Part shown: one piece after another, positions 44,900 through 57,300 of the stretch
How the letters are laid out: the number at the start of each line of letters is the position of its first letter
How positions within the stretch are numbered: the first letter of the stretch is position 1
From: Phylloscopus collybita
Taxonomy: Eukaryota > Chordata > Aves > Passeriformes > Phylloscopidae
Assembly (NCBI GenBank): GCA_027886175.1
Contig: JAJNNQ010000005.1
Location: forward strand, 687,001 to 751,000
Direction: 5' to 3'
DNA length: 64,000 nucleotides
Notes under the pieces: generated by a model
Told to the model about the DNA's origin: nothing
The model's database searches: none
What the model saw: the letters and a program-made list of their open reading frames with translations, nothing else
Position numbers and translations under genes: made by a program

Positions 44900-45480
44900 T
44901 GAGTTTACTTTCTGGGAATTTCTGAGCTAAGCATTTACATGACAAACATCCCCAGTTAATCTGGCCGGGTGATGTAAGTGAATGGGCCCATCGTCCCCAG
45001 GAATGCATTTCATTTTCCTTCAGTAATCTCCATGGCATTAATTACGTCTGGTCCGGGCTATGTGGAAGTGTTTGCAGCATCGGAAACTTTATTTTTAAAG
45101 TCACACTAGACCTACAGACATGTTTGCACGTGGATTCACACCTACCCCCACCCAAATAGCTGCCACAATTATAGACCGGGCTGGGAGCTGGAGCCCAAAA
45201 CAGAGCAAATGCCTCGGAGGTGAAGGGCGTAGGGAGTTGTTTGGGCCTGAATAATAAAACTGAAATGCCCAGGTCTAAAAATATCCAAGAACATACTTAG
45301 GTCCCAGATTCTTCAAATTTCCCTAAAATGCAAATATGAGGATTGGAGCTTTCCTTATCTCGCCTGACGCCGCTCGGAAATAGAATTTGTTGCATTTATA
45401 GGCTGCTTTTATCTGAGAGCCTGAAAGCCCTCTGCTGCTCTGAATTAAAACTTGGATGTGGAGCTGTGCAAGGTTTAGGG
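44900..45480. other. AT-richer, repeat-free block, candidate conserved non-coding element
   Basis: Contains several homeodomain-like TAAT and ATTA cores, GCATTAATTACG, TTATTTTTAAAG and CTAAAAATATCC motifs, and no recognised repeat or ORF. Base composition contrasts with the GC-rich satellites around it. Conservation is inferred, not tested. Confidence 0.3.
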
Positions 45481-45509
45481 CTCTTGATCGAGGGGAGGAA
45501 AACAACTTC

Positions 45510-45512
<3 letters not shown>

Positions 45513-45552
<40 letters not shown>
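45513..45552 (+). repeat. 40-nt pure A tract
   Basis: An unbroken run of about 40 A. No polyadenylation hexamer sits 10-30 nt upstream and no flanking direct repeat is obvious, so it is more likely a simple repeat than the tail of a processed pseudogene. Confidence 0.95.
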
Positions 45553-45558
<6 letters not shown>

Positions 45559-46394
45559 GAAGAAGCCTGCAAGGCGGACAGCAGCAGGAGAGCAGGGCCA
45601 GGCCCCCTGCCCAGCCCCCAGTGGGTGCAGCAGCACTCCCAGCTCCTGTGGGAGGGCAAACCCGGGCCCTGTGCTCAGTGTGGGCTCTGAGGATGCTCCA
45701 CAGCTTCACTGGCTGCTGCCTTTGGGTGCCCTGGGGGTAACACCCCGAGCAGCAACAGCAAATGCATTTTATCCAGCTGCCCTCTCTGCTTCAGAGCTTA
45801 CACCTGATACTGATCCCTTCTGCTGGGGATCTGACAGAGTAAAACTGAGCTCCTGCGTGCCATGGGGGGTGGCCCAGCTCAGGGGCAGGTGCCTGGGGGG
45901 TGGTTTTGGACGTTTCCATCTCTGTGCATCTCCCCGTGGTGGGGCAGTAAATGCAGCCCAGCTGTCAGGGCTGGGGAAGGGCTGCAGGGTCAGGGCTGCA
46001 CTCTGGGGAACCTCAGCACAGCTCAGGGAGGAAGGAAGGCTCAGGCCATAAGTATTTCCTGCCATTTTCAAGCCATCAGCATCTGTTCTATCCCAAATCC
46101 GTGCAGGGAGTCCTTGCTGTGCCCAGGAAATGCACCCTGAGCTCTCAGGGGTGCCAAATGTGCTGAGCTCCCCCTGGTGCTGCTCACCCCCCTTTCCTCC
46201 TGTCAGCAATCAGAGCCAATAAACATCTCAGGCATAATGAGAGGATTTATTATCCTTATCTTAGTGCTAAGTAAACTCAGAGATAAGAAACACAAAGATG
46301 GTCCATAATCTTAAACTGCTCATTAAATTATTATCTTTTAAGTATTTTATAGGCTGAGGAGAACAGCAGCAGCTCCCCAAAACGAATCCCTCAG

Positions 46395-46506
46395 AGAGCA
46401 ACCTGGTCTGGTGGAAGGTGTCCCTACCCACAGCAGGGGATTGGGACTGGGTGGTCTTTAAGGTCCTTTCAACCCAAACCATCCCAGGATTCTGTGATGC
46501 TGTGAA
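46395..46506 (+). mobile_element. CR1 LINE 3'-end fragment
   Basis: GTGGAAGGTGTCCCTACCC, GACTGGGTGGTCTTTAAGG, TCCTTTCAACCCAAACC and CAGGATTCTGTGATGCTGTG identify a plus-orientation CR1 3' end with an ATTCTGTG tail. Confidence 0.9.
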
Positions 46507-46514
46507 AGAAAGAT

Positions 46515-46582
46515 TTAAGGGTGGCACTCAATGATCTTAGAGGGCTTTCCCCCCCAAAATGATTCTGTGATTCAGTGAAAGA
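46515..46582 (+). mobile_element. second short CR1 3' end
   Basis: Directly after the preceding CR1. It reads CAATGATCTTAGAGGGCTTT, then AATGATTCTGTGATTCAGTG. It is a separate, shorter 3' end rather than a continuation, because the tail motif occurs twice. Confidence 0.7.
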
Positions 46583-47591
46583 AAGGCAGGCACTGGCTGT
46601 ACTGCACAGCCACAGGAAAGGTCACATCTGAGCTAAGGCTTGATTGTTCACAAATCCCAGGTTACCTCTGCAGTCAGGAAAACCCAGGCTGAGAGTCTCT
46701 TTTAGGAAAAGCAGAAAGATTGAAACCCCCCTGTTGACCATGCCATATTCCCCTGGTGTCTGATTGCTGGTGACAGTGTCCCCAAGCCCTGCCCCAGGCT
46801 GCAGTGTGATGCTGAGCTCTGCAGGAGGGCCAGTGGCCCTCAGATTCACTCCAGAAAGGTGAATTGTTCTGTATGACAGCATTCCAGAGGCTGTGGGACA
46901 GGCCAGGGGTCAGCTGGTTACTGTGGAGGTCTCTGAGTGCTTTAATTGGACAGGATTAAATGCACATCTCCATGTGCCACTTCTAAACCCATAAAAACGT
47001 TCTCGTGCTCATTTCCAGGCACTGCACTTCCACATGCTGGGAAAGCTCTCATAGCCCAATGAATCACAGGCCACCAGCTCCCTGACCCGGCCCAGCAGGA
47101 ACAATTCACTGAACTCCTTGTGCTGCTGGGGCAGTGCCTGTAAATCAGCCCCTCCCTGCTGACTCTGCACACACTGACTCCAGCTCTGGGCCTGCTGGGC
47201 TCATTTTTCACCCTGAACCTTCTCCCTCCTGGCTGTGACACCTGTGAAGGTCACAGACACCTCTGTCTGATGCCATATGGAGGAGGCAGCACCAGGAGAT
47301 GCTGCTCATCACCATCCCAGGCAGCTCATTCCTGTGGGTGCAGGGCAATTCCCAGAGCTGCTCCATCCCTGGGAGCCCTCAGCTGTAAATCTGGGACTCC
47401 AGCCGTGGTGTGCAGCTCATCCATCCCGGCCACTTCTGCTGAAATGCTCAGGAAGGGGCAGGTTTGGCCAAACCCTGGCCCTGCCCTTGTGATTTGCTCT
47501 CGGGGCTGCTGAGAGCCCCTCCCTGGGTTTGCTTTCACACTGCAGCAGCACTGGGCTCCTGTAAAAACAGAGCTGGGGCTGATGTTCAGAA

Positions 47592-47760
47592 CAGCAGGGC
47601 TGGCACAGGGTGCCCAGAGCAGCTGGGGCTGCCCCTGCATCCCTGGCAGTGCCCAAGGCCAGGCTGGACACTGGGGACAGCCTGGGACAGTGGGAGGTGT
47701 CCCTGCCAGGGCAGGGGTGGCACTGGAGGGGCTTTGACCATTCTGTGGTTCTGAGATCAC
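47592..47760 (+). mobile_element. CR1 LINE 3'-end fragment
   Basis: GGGTGCCCAGAGCAGCTG, CCCAAGGCCAGGCTGGACAC, GACAGTGGGAGGTGTCCC, GGGGTGGCACTGG and CATTCTGTGGTTCTGAG mark a plus-orientation CR1 of about 170 bp. Confidence 0.9.
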
Positions 47761-50417
47761 TGAAAATGCCAGGTGAGGGTGGGAAAGCAGGGAGTTTGTT
47801 CCTGTGGCAGAGCTCAGCTCCAGCCTCAGCCCAGCAGCACCTGGACCAGCACTGCAGCAAACCCAGGAGGAATTCATTCAATACATCCTGCCTCATTTTC
47901 TTGTCACAAATTGCCAGTAGTCACTATTCAGTTCATCACAAAGTAATTTTGGCAGACAATCCTTGATCTGAAGTTCATTTGTAGTTCATCTTCAGAATTA
48001 ATTTCTTTTTTTGTTGGACACATTAATGGCATATTACTGGTAATGCTTCTAATGAGGCTTCCAGCATGAGCACTCACATCTGCAATCTGAAATGGGGTTT
48101 ATGGAAATATTCCCCCCTAGGTGAAAATTGATTTGCAGAAGAATGTCCAAGTAAATTGCTAAATATTCATGAGCAGTGGGCACAAAATACCCCTGAGCAA
48201 ACGTGACAGCCACTGAGGATTTTGGGGATCCATTTCTGCCTCTCTGTGTGGGTTTCCCTTTCTCCCTGTGGGACCCTGTGGTGCCTCTGCTGTGTCCAGC
48301 ACGAGGCTCCTGCTCCAGCTCCGGACATTGGCAGCTCCTGCCCAGCCCAGAGCGATCCCTCTGGACAAACCCATCCCTCAGAAGCAGCCAGGGATGCTCT
48401 GTGGGATCCCACAGAAGCAGCCAGGGGAGCTCCTCCTCCCTCTGTTTCCCAAGAACGTTCTGGGCTGCACGTTATCTCCTAGCAGACTCCCTATTAAATG
48501 CTTTTAAACTTTATCTCCAATTTCTCATTAAAACTCGCCTGCACTGATGCTTTAAGCTGTTCTGTCAGAGATGTTGCCCTCTCTGTGTTAAACACTGAGT
48601 TCATGAGTAGCTTCACTTTTTTTTTGGTTCAAGATCAGAATCGATAATCCCTGATCAAGAACATGGAGTTATTTAAAAGTCTTGTCTCCGGAATGAAAAG
48701 TTAATTTTGGATTTGGCAGTGAAACATGAATTATTTGGGAAGGAAAAGCTCCTCAGGGCAGTGGCCCACCCAAGGCACACCTGACACCGTCCATGAGAAG
48801 GGAAATGTTCTGCTCCTGCATCAGTTCCCTGTGCTGTGATGGGAGCAGCTCCGGGTGGAGCCTCCCCGGCCCTGCTGATGGAACTGGCAGTGACAGGCTC
48901 TGCACAGATGCAGCTCCAGCCTCTGCTGGGAAATGCAAAAGGAAGCTGTTCTCCCACCACTTAACATCTGTAAATATTAAATGGGCTTTACAAACACTCT
49001 CCTAGCTGAGGAACAAGTTTAGAGCTTGAAACATTTAAGGGAAGGAGGGATGGGATGAGGGAGGGTGATACTGGCACTGGAAACTTTCACTGATGTTTCT
49101 CTGAACAGCAAGCACGTTTCCTTCTGGGTTTTTGTTGACCACATGGAAAGGTGAGGTGGCACCAGCCATTATGGGATTTGTGGCTTTTTTGCCCTTTCAC
49201 TGCAAATTAATAACATGATTGTTTACAACTTTGTGTCACTTCATTTTTATCAGTAGCATTAATTTGTGTGTCCTTGACATGGGATTTTGCAGCTCAGGAA
49301 GAGAAGTGGCCAGCCACACCCTGGTGACCAGAAGGAGCTGCCTGCACTACAGGAAAAGCTCCTGTCACTCTCCAGCACGTGCTGTCACTCCATGTCCTGG
49401 GCAGAGTCCCTCTTGGTTGGAGAGGCCATGGCCCCTGGTCCATCCCACTCCCTGCACAGGGATGTGATGTTCTCACCCACATCAGCACTGGAAGTTTCCC
49501 TGGAGTGAATTCCTTTCCTTCTTGGAGAATCCTGCAGCCTGGAGCATCCCATTTCCTCAGAGAAGTGTCCAAGGGACTGCTGCCCAGGCAGCAGGAGGAG
49601 GGCAGGAGTGAAGGGGAGGCATTGTTCAGAGTTATGACTACAGACACCACAGAGGTGATAAACAGCCAGACAGACTCGTGGGGAGATGGTGTCTGTGTTT
49701 GGAACACCTGGAGAGAGTTAATCTGATCTTTTATTAAAACTCTACTGAATTGATCCATTAATAATTAACTCTGGACAAGAGCCCTGTCTCTCCCTGAGCA
49801 GTTCTGAGCACTGTGAGGCACACGAGGGGATGAGGAGGGAGCTGAGTCTGTTCCTGCCTGTTGGTGCTTGGCTGGGGCTCTGTCCTCACACCACAGGCAG
49901 CATTTGGGATTTGGGAATTGCTGTCCTGGAGCAAGAGGTCCCTGTGGACGCTCTGCCTCTCCAGGCTCTGGAATGCCTCCAGGCCAAGGCCTCAGCACAC
50001 CCGAGCAAGGATTTTGGCTCTTTCCTTCGTTGTTCTCTCCGTGTCAGGCTGCAGCCCCCCACAGGCAGGACTTGTTTATGTCACATTTTGTATTTATTTA
50101 TTCTCACTACATGTTAAATGCTAATAACGGGGACCTTGAGGACAGACTCTGTTGGTTCCCATTCCCTGCTCGCATTTCAATGTTTCCTCTTAGGCGTCAT
50201 CTAAATTAATTCTTTATTCTTTATCCGGCTGTGATCACGGAGGTTTCATGGAGGAAACCCCGGAGCAATGACCTGAGTCCTTTTTAAATCAATGAGAAAA
50301 CTCGCAGAGAATTAAACCGAAACTAATCCCTACACAAACGCCCTCCGCAGTGTCAGCCACAATCAGGGGTTGATTTACAGCCCGAGGGCTGAGGTGCCTC
50401 ACCTCCTTGTGTGGCTG
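47761..50417. other. upstream non-coding sequence
   Basis: Unique, moderately AT-rich, with no exon or repeat recognised apart from a T9 run near 48619. Confidence 0.4.
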
Positions 50418-50940
50418 CAGGGATGGAATTCCCGGTGTTCCGGAGCGGGGATGGAATTCCCGGTGTTCCAGAGCCGGTCCCGGTGCAGGGATGGAATTCC
50501 CGATGTTCCGGAGCCGGTCCCGGTGCCGGGTCGGAATTCCCGGTGTTCCAGAGCCGGTCCCGGTGCAGGGATGGAATTCCCGGTGTTCCGGAGCAGGGAT
50601 GGAATTCCCGGTGTTCCAGAACAGGGATGAATTCCCGGTGTTCCGGAGCCGCTCCCGGTGCCGGGTCGGAATTCCCGGTGTTCCAGAACAGGGATGGAAT
50701 TCCCGGTGTTCCGGAGCCGCTCCCGGTGCCGGGTCGGAATTCCCGGTGTTCCGGAGCCGGTCCCGGTGCCGGGTCGGAATTCCCGGTGTTCTGGAGCCGG
50801 TCCCGGTGCAGGGATGGAATTCCCGGTGTTCCAGAACAGGGATGGAATACCCGGTGTTCCGGAGCAGGGATGGAATTCCCGGTGTTCCAGAGCCGGTCCC
50901 GGTGCCGGGTCGGAACTCCCGGTGTTCCCGGTGTCCCGGT
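50418..50940 (+). repeat. ~24/39-bp minisatellite with a GGAATTCC core
   Basis: About 19 units of GGGATGGAATTCCCGGTGTT, CCGGAGCCGGTCCCGGTGCA in long and short forms. Nearly every unit has GAATTC. CpG-rich, and it runs into a CpG island on its right side. Confidence 0.96.
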
Positions 50941-51432
50941 GCCGCCCGGCTCCCGCCCGCCGGGCCAGCGGCACTGCCGGTGCCCAGCCCTGTCCCCGGG
51001 CTCCCCGGGCCCGCAGACCCCGCCGGGTGGCACTGTGACAAAACTTTCGGTGACAAAACTTTCGGTGCCAAAGCGTCGGGGCCGCAGCGCCGCTCCCGGG
51101 GCTCCCGGGGCCGGGGAAGGGGCTGGCGCTGGGCGCGGCTGCCGCTCCGCAGCCAGCCCAGGATGCTCGGGGGGGATCGGATCTGCGGGGCTTTGCCCCT
51201 TGCTGCGCCTCGGAAGGGTGCCTGGAGCGCTGAGTGACATTTTTAAACCCTGCGCAGCCGCAGGGCTGGTGGTGAAACCCAGGGCGAACACGGGGTTCGT
51301 GAACAAAGCCCCCGGCTGGGTGCAGGGATCCGGACCCCGCTCTGCTGGGGAGGTCAGAGCTGGGCAGGCACCGCAGAGCCGCTCTGCCCAGCGCTGCGGG
51401 AACGGGAAACTGAGGCTGCCCCGAGCTGCCCG
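50941..51432. promoter_or_regulatory. CpG island between two arrays
   Basis: Dense CpG with GC boxes, a duplicated TGACAAAACTTTCGGTG unit at 51037-51066 and CGGGGCCGG motifs. No TATA box or recognised exon. It may be a true promoter or GC-rich spill-over from the neighbouring satellites. Confidence 0.35.
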
Positions 51433-51540
51433 GCACGGCACGGCCCGGCCCGGCACGGCACGGCACGGCACGGCACGGCACGGCACGGCACGGCAAGGCA
51501 CGGCACAGCACAGCACAGCACAGCACAGCACGGCACAGCG
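51433..51540 (+). repeat. (GGCAC)n then (AGCAC)n pentamer
   Basis: About 20 pentamers, first CGGCA/CGGCC then CAGCA. It is adjacent to the CpG-rich block. Confidence 0.95.
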
Positions 51541-52454
51541 CAAGGCTCCCTCCCGTCCAGCCCGGTCACTGCCCGCTGTTTCTCAGCACTGCCAGCAAAC
51601 CCGTTTGTTTTTAAATGCAAATCCTCTTTTCAAAGCCGGCACGTTAACGGGAGACAGCTGAAGCTCGGAGCGGGACCCAGGCTGAGGGCAGCAGGGGGAT
51701 GTCAGGGCTTGCACAGCATCTCTCACCCGCAGCATCCCCCGGGGCTGGGCAGATAATGCTCCGCAGAAGCTTTTGGAGCCGAAACAAAATAACAGCTGGT
51801 CCAGGGCACTTTAAAAATTCCATTTTAACTCCAGATCTGCTCTCCCCTAAAGCCACTGGACAGATTTGCCTCTCGGAGTTGAACTAAGCCCTTTGTTTAC
51901 TTTTGGTCCTTCGAAAAGAAAGGGGAAATGAATTATGATCGTTTTTCTCAGCACCACTGCCAGTCAGTGTGTATGAAAGGAGATGGAGGGTTAAGAGGGT
52001 AAGAGTTGTCTAGGAAGGGATGGGAATGGGAAAAAAGGAAGCTCGATTGTGAGAAGCAGGACAGAATAGGAATTATGTCAGCAGAACAGGCAGAAAATGA
52101 AAATAATGAAGAAAAGGCTGGCAAAGTTTCTTAGAGCTGCCAAGTTTCTGTTTCTGTCTACTTTTACTGCTGGTGGCTCACAGAAGGCACAGCTAAGGTG
52201 GATGCAACCCCCCCATCCTGCCTGAACCATTCCCAGCTATGAGAAACAACCTCCAAATGCAGCAGCCCCTGGCTGCTCCAGCAGAGTGTCCCACCAGAGT
52301 GACCCCTCTGCTCCCAGAGGTGTTTTCCATCCTGGGGATGGACAGCAGGGCCAGCTGGGGCTGACAGGGATGGCTTCCAGTGACACCATCCCTGTCATCT
52401 CCAGAATTGTTCAGACTGCTGCTGGTGCCTCAAGCAGCACTGCTGTGTCCCCAC

Positions 52455-54396
52455 AGGCAGCACAGCACAGCACAGCACAGCACAGCACAGCACAGCACAG
52501 CAGTGAGTGTGGCTGTGTCCCACAGCACAGCAGTGAGTGTGGCTGTGTCCCACAGCACAGCACAGCAGTGAGTGTGGCTGTGTCCCACAGCACAGCAGTG
52601 AGTGTGGCTGTGTCCCACAGCACAGCACAGCAGTGAGTGTGGCTGTGTCCCACAGCACAGCACAGCAGTGAGTGTGGCTGTGTCCCACAGCACAGCACAG
52701 CAGTGAGTGTGGCTGTGTCCCACAGCACAGCACAGCAGTGAGTGTGGCTGTGTCCCACAGCACAGCACAGCAGTGAGTGTGGCTGTGTCCCACAGCACAG
52801 CAGTGAGTGTGGCTGTGTCCCACAGCACAGCACAGCAGTGAGTGTGGCTGTGTCCCACAGGCAGCACAGCACAGCAGTGAGTGTGGCTGTGTCCCACAGG
52901 CAGCACAGCAGTGAGTGTGGCTGTGTCCCACAGCACAGCACAGCAGTGAGTGTGGCTGTGTCCCACAGCACAGCACAGCAGTGAGTGTGGCTGTGTCCCC
53001 ACAGCACAGCACAGCAGTGAGTGTGGCTGTGTCCCACAGCACAGCACAGCAGTGAGTGTGGCTGTGTCCCCACAGCACAGCACAGCAGTGAGTGTGGCTG
53101 TGTCCCCACAGCACAGCACAGCAGTGAGTGTGGCTGTGTCCCACAGGCAGCACAGCACAGCAGTGAGTGTGGCTGTGTCCCACAGCACAGCACAGCAGTG
53201 AGTGTGGCTGTGTCCCACAGCACAGCAGTGAGTGTGGCTGTGTCCCCAGAGGCAGCACAGCAGTGAGTGTGGCTGTGTCCCACAGCACAGCACAGCAATG
53301 AGTGTGGCTGTGTCCCCACAGACAGCACAGCAGTGAGTGTGGCTGTGTCCCCAGAGGCAGCACAGCAGTGAGTGTGGCTGTGTCCCACAGCACAGCACAG
53401 CAGTGAGTGTGGCTGTGTCCCCAGAGGCAGCACAGCAGTGAGTGTGGCTGTGTCCCACAGCACAGCACAGCAGTGAGTGTGGCTGTGTCCCCACAGGCAG
53501 CACAGCAGTGAGTGTGGCTGTGTCCCCACAGGCAGCACAGCAGTGAGTGTGGCTGTGTCCCCACAGGCAGCACAGCAGTGAGTGTGGCTGTGTCCCCACA
53601 GACAGCACAGCAGTGAGTGTGGCTGTGTCCCCAGAGACAGCACAGCACAGCAGTGAGTGTGGCTGTGTCCCACAGGCAGCACAGCAGTGAGTGTGGCTGT
53701 GTCCCCACAGGCAGCACAGCAGTGAGTGTGGCTGTGTCCCCAGAGACAGCACAGCACAGCAGTGAGTGTGGCTGTGTCCCCAGAGGCAGCACAGCACAGC
53801 AGTGAGTGTGGCTGTGTCCCACAGGCAGCACAGCACAGCACAGCACAGCAGTGAGTGTGGCTGTGTCCCACAGGCAGCACAGCACAGCACAGCACAGCAG
53901 TGAGTGTGGCTGTGTCCCACAGGCAGCACAGCAGTGAGTGTGGCTGTGTCCCACAGACAGCACAGCAGTGAGTGTGGCTGTGTCCCCACAGACAGCACAG
54001 CACAGCAGTGAGTGTGGCTGTGTCCCCACAGGCAGCACAGCAATGAGTGTGGCTGTGTCCCAGAGGCAGCACAGCAGTGAGTGTGGCTGTGTCCCCACAG
54101 GCAGCACAGCAATGAGTGTGGCTGTGTCCCAGAGGCAGCACAGCAGTGAGTGTGGCTGTGTCCCACAGGCAGCACAGCACAGCACAGCACAGCACAGCAC
54201 AGCAGTGAGTGTGGCTGTGTCCCACAGACAGCACAGCACAGCAATGAGTGTGGCTGTGTCCCACAGGCAGCACAGCAGTGAGTGTGGCTGTGTCCCCAGA
54301 GGCAGCACAGCAGTGAGTGTGGCTGTGTCCCACAGGCAGCACAGCACAGCAGTGAGTGTGGCTGTGTCCCACAGGCAGCACAGCAGTGAGTGTGGC
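52455..54396 (+). repeat. 1.9-kb minisatellite, about 53 copies
   Basis: The largest array. The core is CAGCAGTGAGTGTGGCTGTG, TCCCACAG with 0-6 extra CACAG pentamers or GGCAG/GACAG joiners, so units run 33-58 bp. I counted about 53 GTGGCTG cores. Three minus frames of 650-678 codons stay open only because no unit carries a stop. On plus, each unit has a TGTGTCCCACAG acceptor-like and a GTGAGT donor-like motif. Confidence 0.97.
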
Positions 54397-57300
54397 TCTC
54401 CTGGCCCTGTTCCCTCCCTGGCTGCTTTTGGATGTGCCCGAGGCCATTCACGGGCTGTGCTGAGGGCAGGAGCTGATTCAGTGGCGCCTGTGCTGCTGCT
54501 GCTGCTGCCGCCTTTGAGCCAATATAAAAGTCAAAAAGTCATCCTGCTCGTGTCCTGTTACATCTCACAGCTTGTGAAGCTCCCCAGCTCTGCCCTGGAG
54601 AGCAGCAGATCCTTTGCCTCTGTGTTGTCAGTGCCTGGTTCTGCTGCAGGGGCTTTGCCAGGGGCCTCTCCAGGGAGGCATTCCCACTCCTGTTCCTGCA
54701 AAGCACACCAGCAACAGCTGCAGAATGCCAGCCTGAGCTCAGAGGGAGGGCCACAGCAGCAGCAGAATGGATCTTAGCCCAGTCCCTATTGGTACCACCT
54801 GAAGGACTGAGCTTTGCACAGTTCTGCCAAAATCCCAGTGGCTGTCTGAAGGCTGGGTGATGTTTGGTGTCAGGCTGGATGCAGTGCTCCCAGGCAGGGC
54901 ATGGATCTCCTGGCAAGCACGGATGGGCACAGCTCAGGGAGGGCACAGGGCCAGAGAACTGCTTCCCAAAGATTCCCTTCCTTCCCAAGTATTGACTGAG
55001 CTTTCAAATTTGGGGGAAAGAGACCCATGAGATACATTTGTGTTTGTTTAGTAACTTTTAATCCTTTTATTCTCTTACACTTGTCCTCACCCACCTTCTA
55101 TGAGGGTCTTAAAGGAGCACCTATGCCCTGAGCTGGTACAACTGTGAGGAACACAGGAGAGAAACACCCTGGAAGGCTTAAAGGAAATGTCTGTGTGATA
55201 ATGTTGTTCTGCTTCTAATTACAGTGCTGGGTAGCTGCACACCTGGCTGTGTTCTGGAGTGTTCTGCCACCAGAGCTGTGCCTGCAGAGCAGGGCTGATT
55301 TAAAGGTATTTACTGAGTTCCTTGTGTGCGAGCACACTTTGGGGGATAGTTCCTCACAAGGCTTTCAAAGGGCTCTAAAGGCTGCACTCACTGCAATCCT
55401 GTTGAAATTCAGTAACTGTTGGTTCCTTCTGTGTTTGAATTCAAATAAAGCTTGAACCTGTCTTCATGTTCTGTCTCCCTTTCTGTTTAAAAATGTAGCA
55501 GCTGCATTTATGGATCATAAACTCTGCTGGGCCTGGGAATCTGCAGCACATCCATTACTGCTGGAACCTGCTGTTGTTTGCTGGACTTTGGGAGGTTTGC
55601 ACCCAGGAATATTTTAATATCTGCCTCCAAAGAACCCTCCTCATGCCCCAGGGACACCTTTTGTTGGGGTTTTGCATTACCTGGACTCTGTGATGCTGCT
55701 GGGAGAGCTTCCCAAAGACCCTTTGTGTTCTGCCTCTGTCCAGCACTCCAGCTCTGCTCTGCCTCTCCCAAGTCTGACTGAAGAGTGGGACGATGGAGAG
55801 CTCCAGGTGTCCCTGGGGCAGCTGTGGGTGCAGGGAGCAGAGCAGGGAGGGTCAGCTGGGGCTGAGGGGAGCACAGGCTGGGCTGGAGCTCTGCCTGGAG
55901 CTGCCCATGGGCTGAGGTGCTCATTAATGCAGCCAGCAGGGACGTGGTCCTCACCTTCAGCTTTTCTGTGCACACCTGAGCTGTGACTGCTCCGGGGAGA
56001 GGGGCAGCCTGGGTGGTTCTGTGCCCACACTGCCAGGGACTGAGATCATCAGTGTGGGCAATGTCCAGCTGCCTGTGACTCCGAGCACCAGGAGCTTCAT
56101 TTGAAGACATGTAGAGTACCTGCAAAAGTACCTTTTACTGATGACAATGGGCTTTGGACAAAGTTTTTATATCCAAAGATCCATGGAATAATGCTGAGGT
56201 AAAAACCATTGGCTGTTTCTGCCTAGAGCCCCGTTTCACCCCGAGCTGCAGAGGAGTTCCACCCACCCCCTGAGCCCTGCTCTCCTTGCCCAGCTCAGCC
56301 CCAGCCTGATTCTTGGTGTCACAGCTCAATTTAATTATAGATATTCAGTTACATAACTCCCCTCTCCTGAAGGACTTGCTCTTCCTGTGTTAATGACTTT
56401 GTCAGCAGAGGCTGTGACCCTGAGGGCTGGGAAGTGCAGGCATGGCCAGGGAAAAGCCTGAAAGCTTGTTCTGGAGAGATGAGGCTCCAGGAGACTGCAG
56501 TGGAGTGATGGCCTTCATGCATCATGCATGCAGACATTACTGCAGGAGCGTGGAGCCACTATCCCTTCCCCAGAAGACTTTCTGTTTGCTCCAACTGCAA
56601 CACTGAATTGTGAATTTAGATTTTAAAACACAAGGTTCTTTCACCTTAATACTAAAGATCCAATCCCCACCCTGTTGCAATACCAGGAGCAATAATGTTG
56701 GGGATCCTGGTAGGAAAAGCAGCTCTGTCAGTCTGAGAACCAGGACTGTGCTCTGCTGATGATGTCCATGCAGCAAACCTGGTGGGTGTCATCAAGGCAA
56801 TTTCCTTTCCCCCTCTTCAAAGGTGAAGAGCATGACTGGTTCCTTTTTCTATTTAACTGAGGTGTTTATTTTTTTTTCTGTGAAAAGACTTAACTATGTA
56901 ATAAACATCCTGTCATAACTAGGAAGAGGAGCTTAGCTCAGGGCCGTGTTCCTATTCTCCTGTGCCTTTGGAGCCAGCAGTGCAGGGTTAATGTCCCCAG
57001 GAGCAGGACCTGTGCCCTGCTCCCCTGCACAGCAGTGGGGGGACATCCCCTCACACTGTCCCCAGCACCTGCAGCCACATCCTGCCCTCCCCAGGGCTTT
57101 GAATTACAGAAAACTATAAAAACTTGGGAAATCCTAAAAGACAAACCCTGCCCTCTACAGAAGCACATCCTGTACCTTTGAACCTAGGGAGTGCTGCTGG
57201 AAATTCCAGAGAAAATGCCTTTTTTAATACCTCAGCATTATTCACAAGCTGGAAGGAGCTTGAGGAGTAAGAACTGTCAAATCCAGCTTCTCCTGTCACC

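Noticed and set aside
45240..45552. Processed pseudogene ending in the A40 tract
   Set aside because: No AATAAA at the right distance, no recognisable mRNA body and no flanking duplication.
50289..51661. Frames of 260-416 codons on both strands (NSRCSGAGPG and HREFHPCSGT)
   Set aside because: EcoRI-core minisatellite plus CpG-rich flank. A retrovirus or collagen-like reading was considered and dropped because the period follows the DNA unit, not a protein motif.
52395..54451. Three overlapping minus-strand open frames of 650-678 codons (cysteine-rich, LWDTATLTAV-like)
   Set aside because: All are the same 53-copy minisatellite read in three frames. No unit has a stop, and there is no start context, splice structure or domain.
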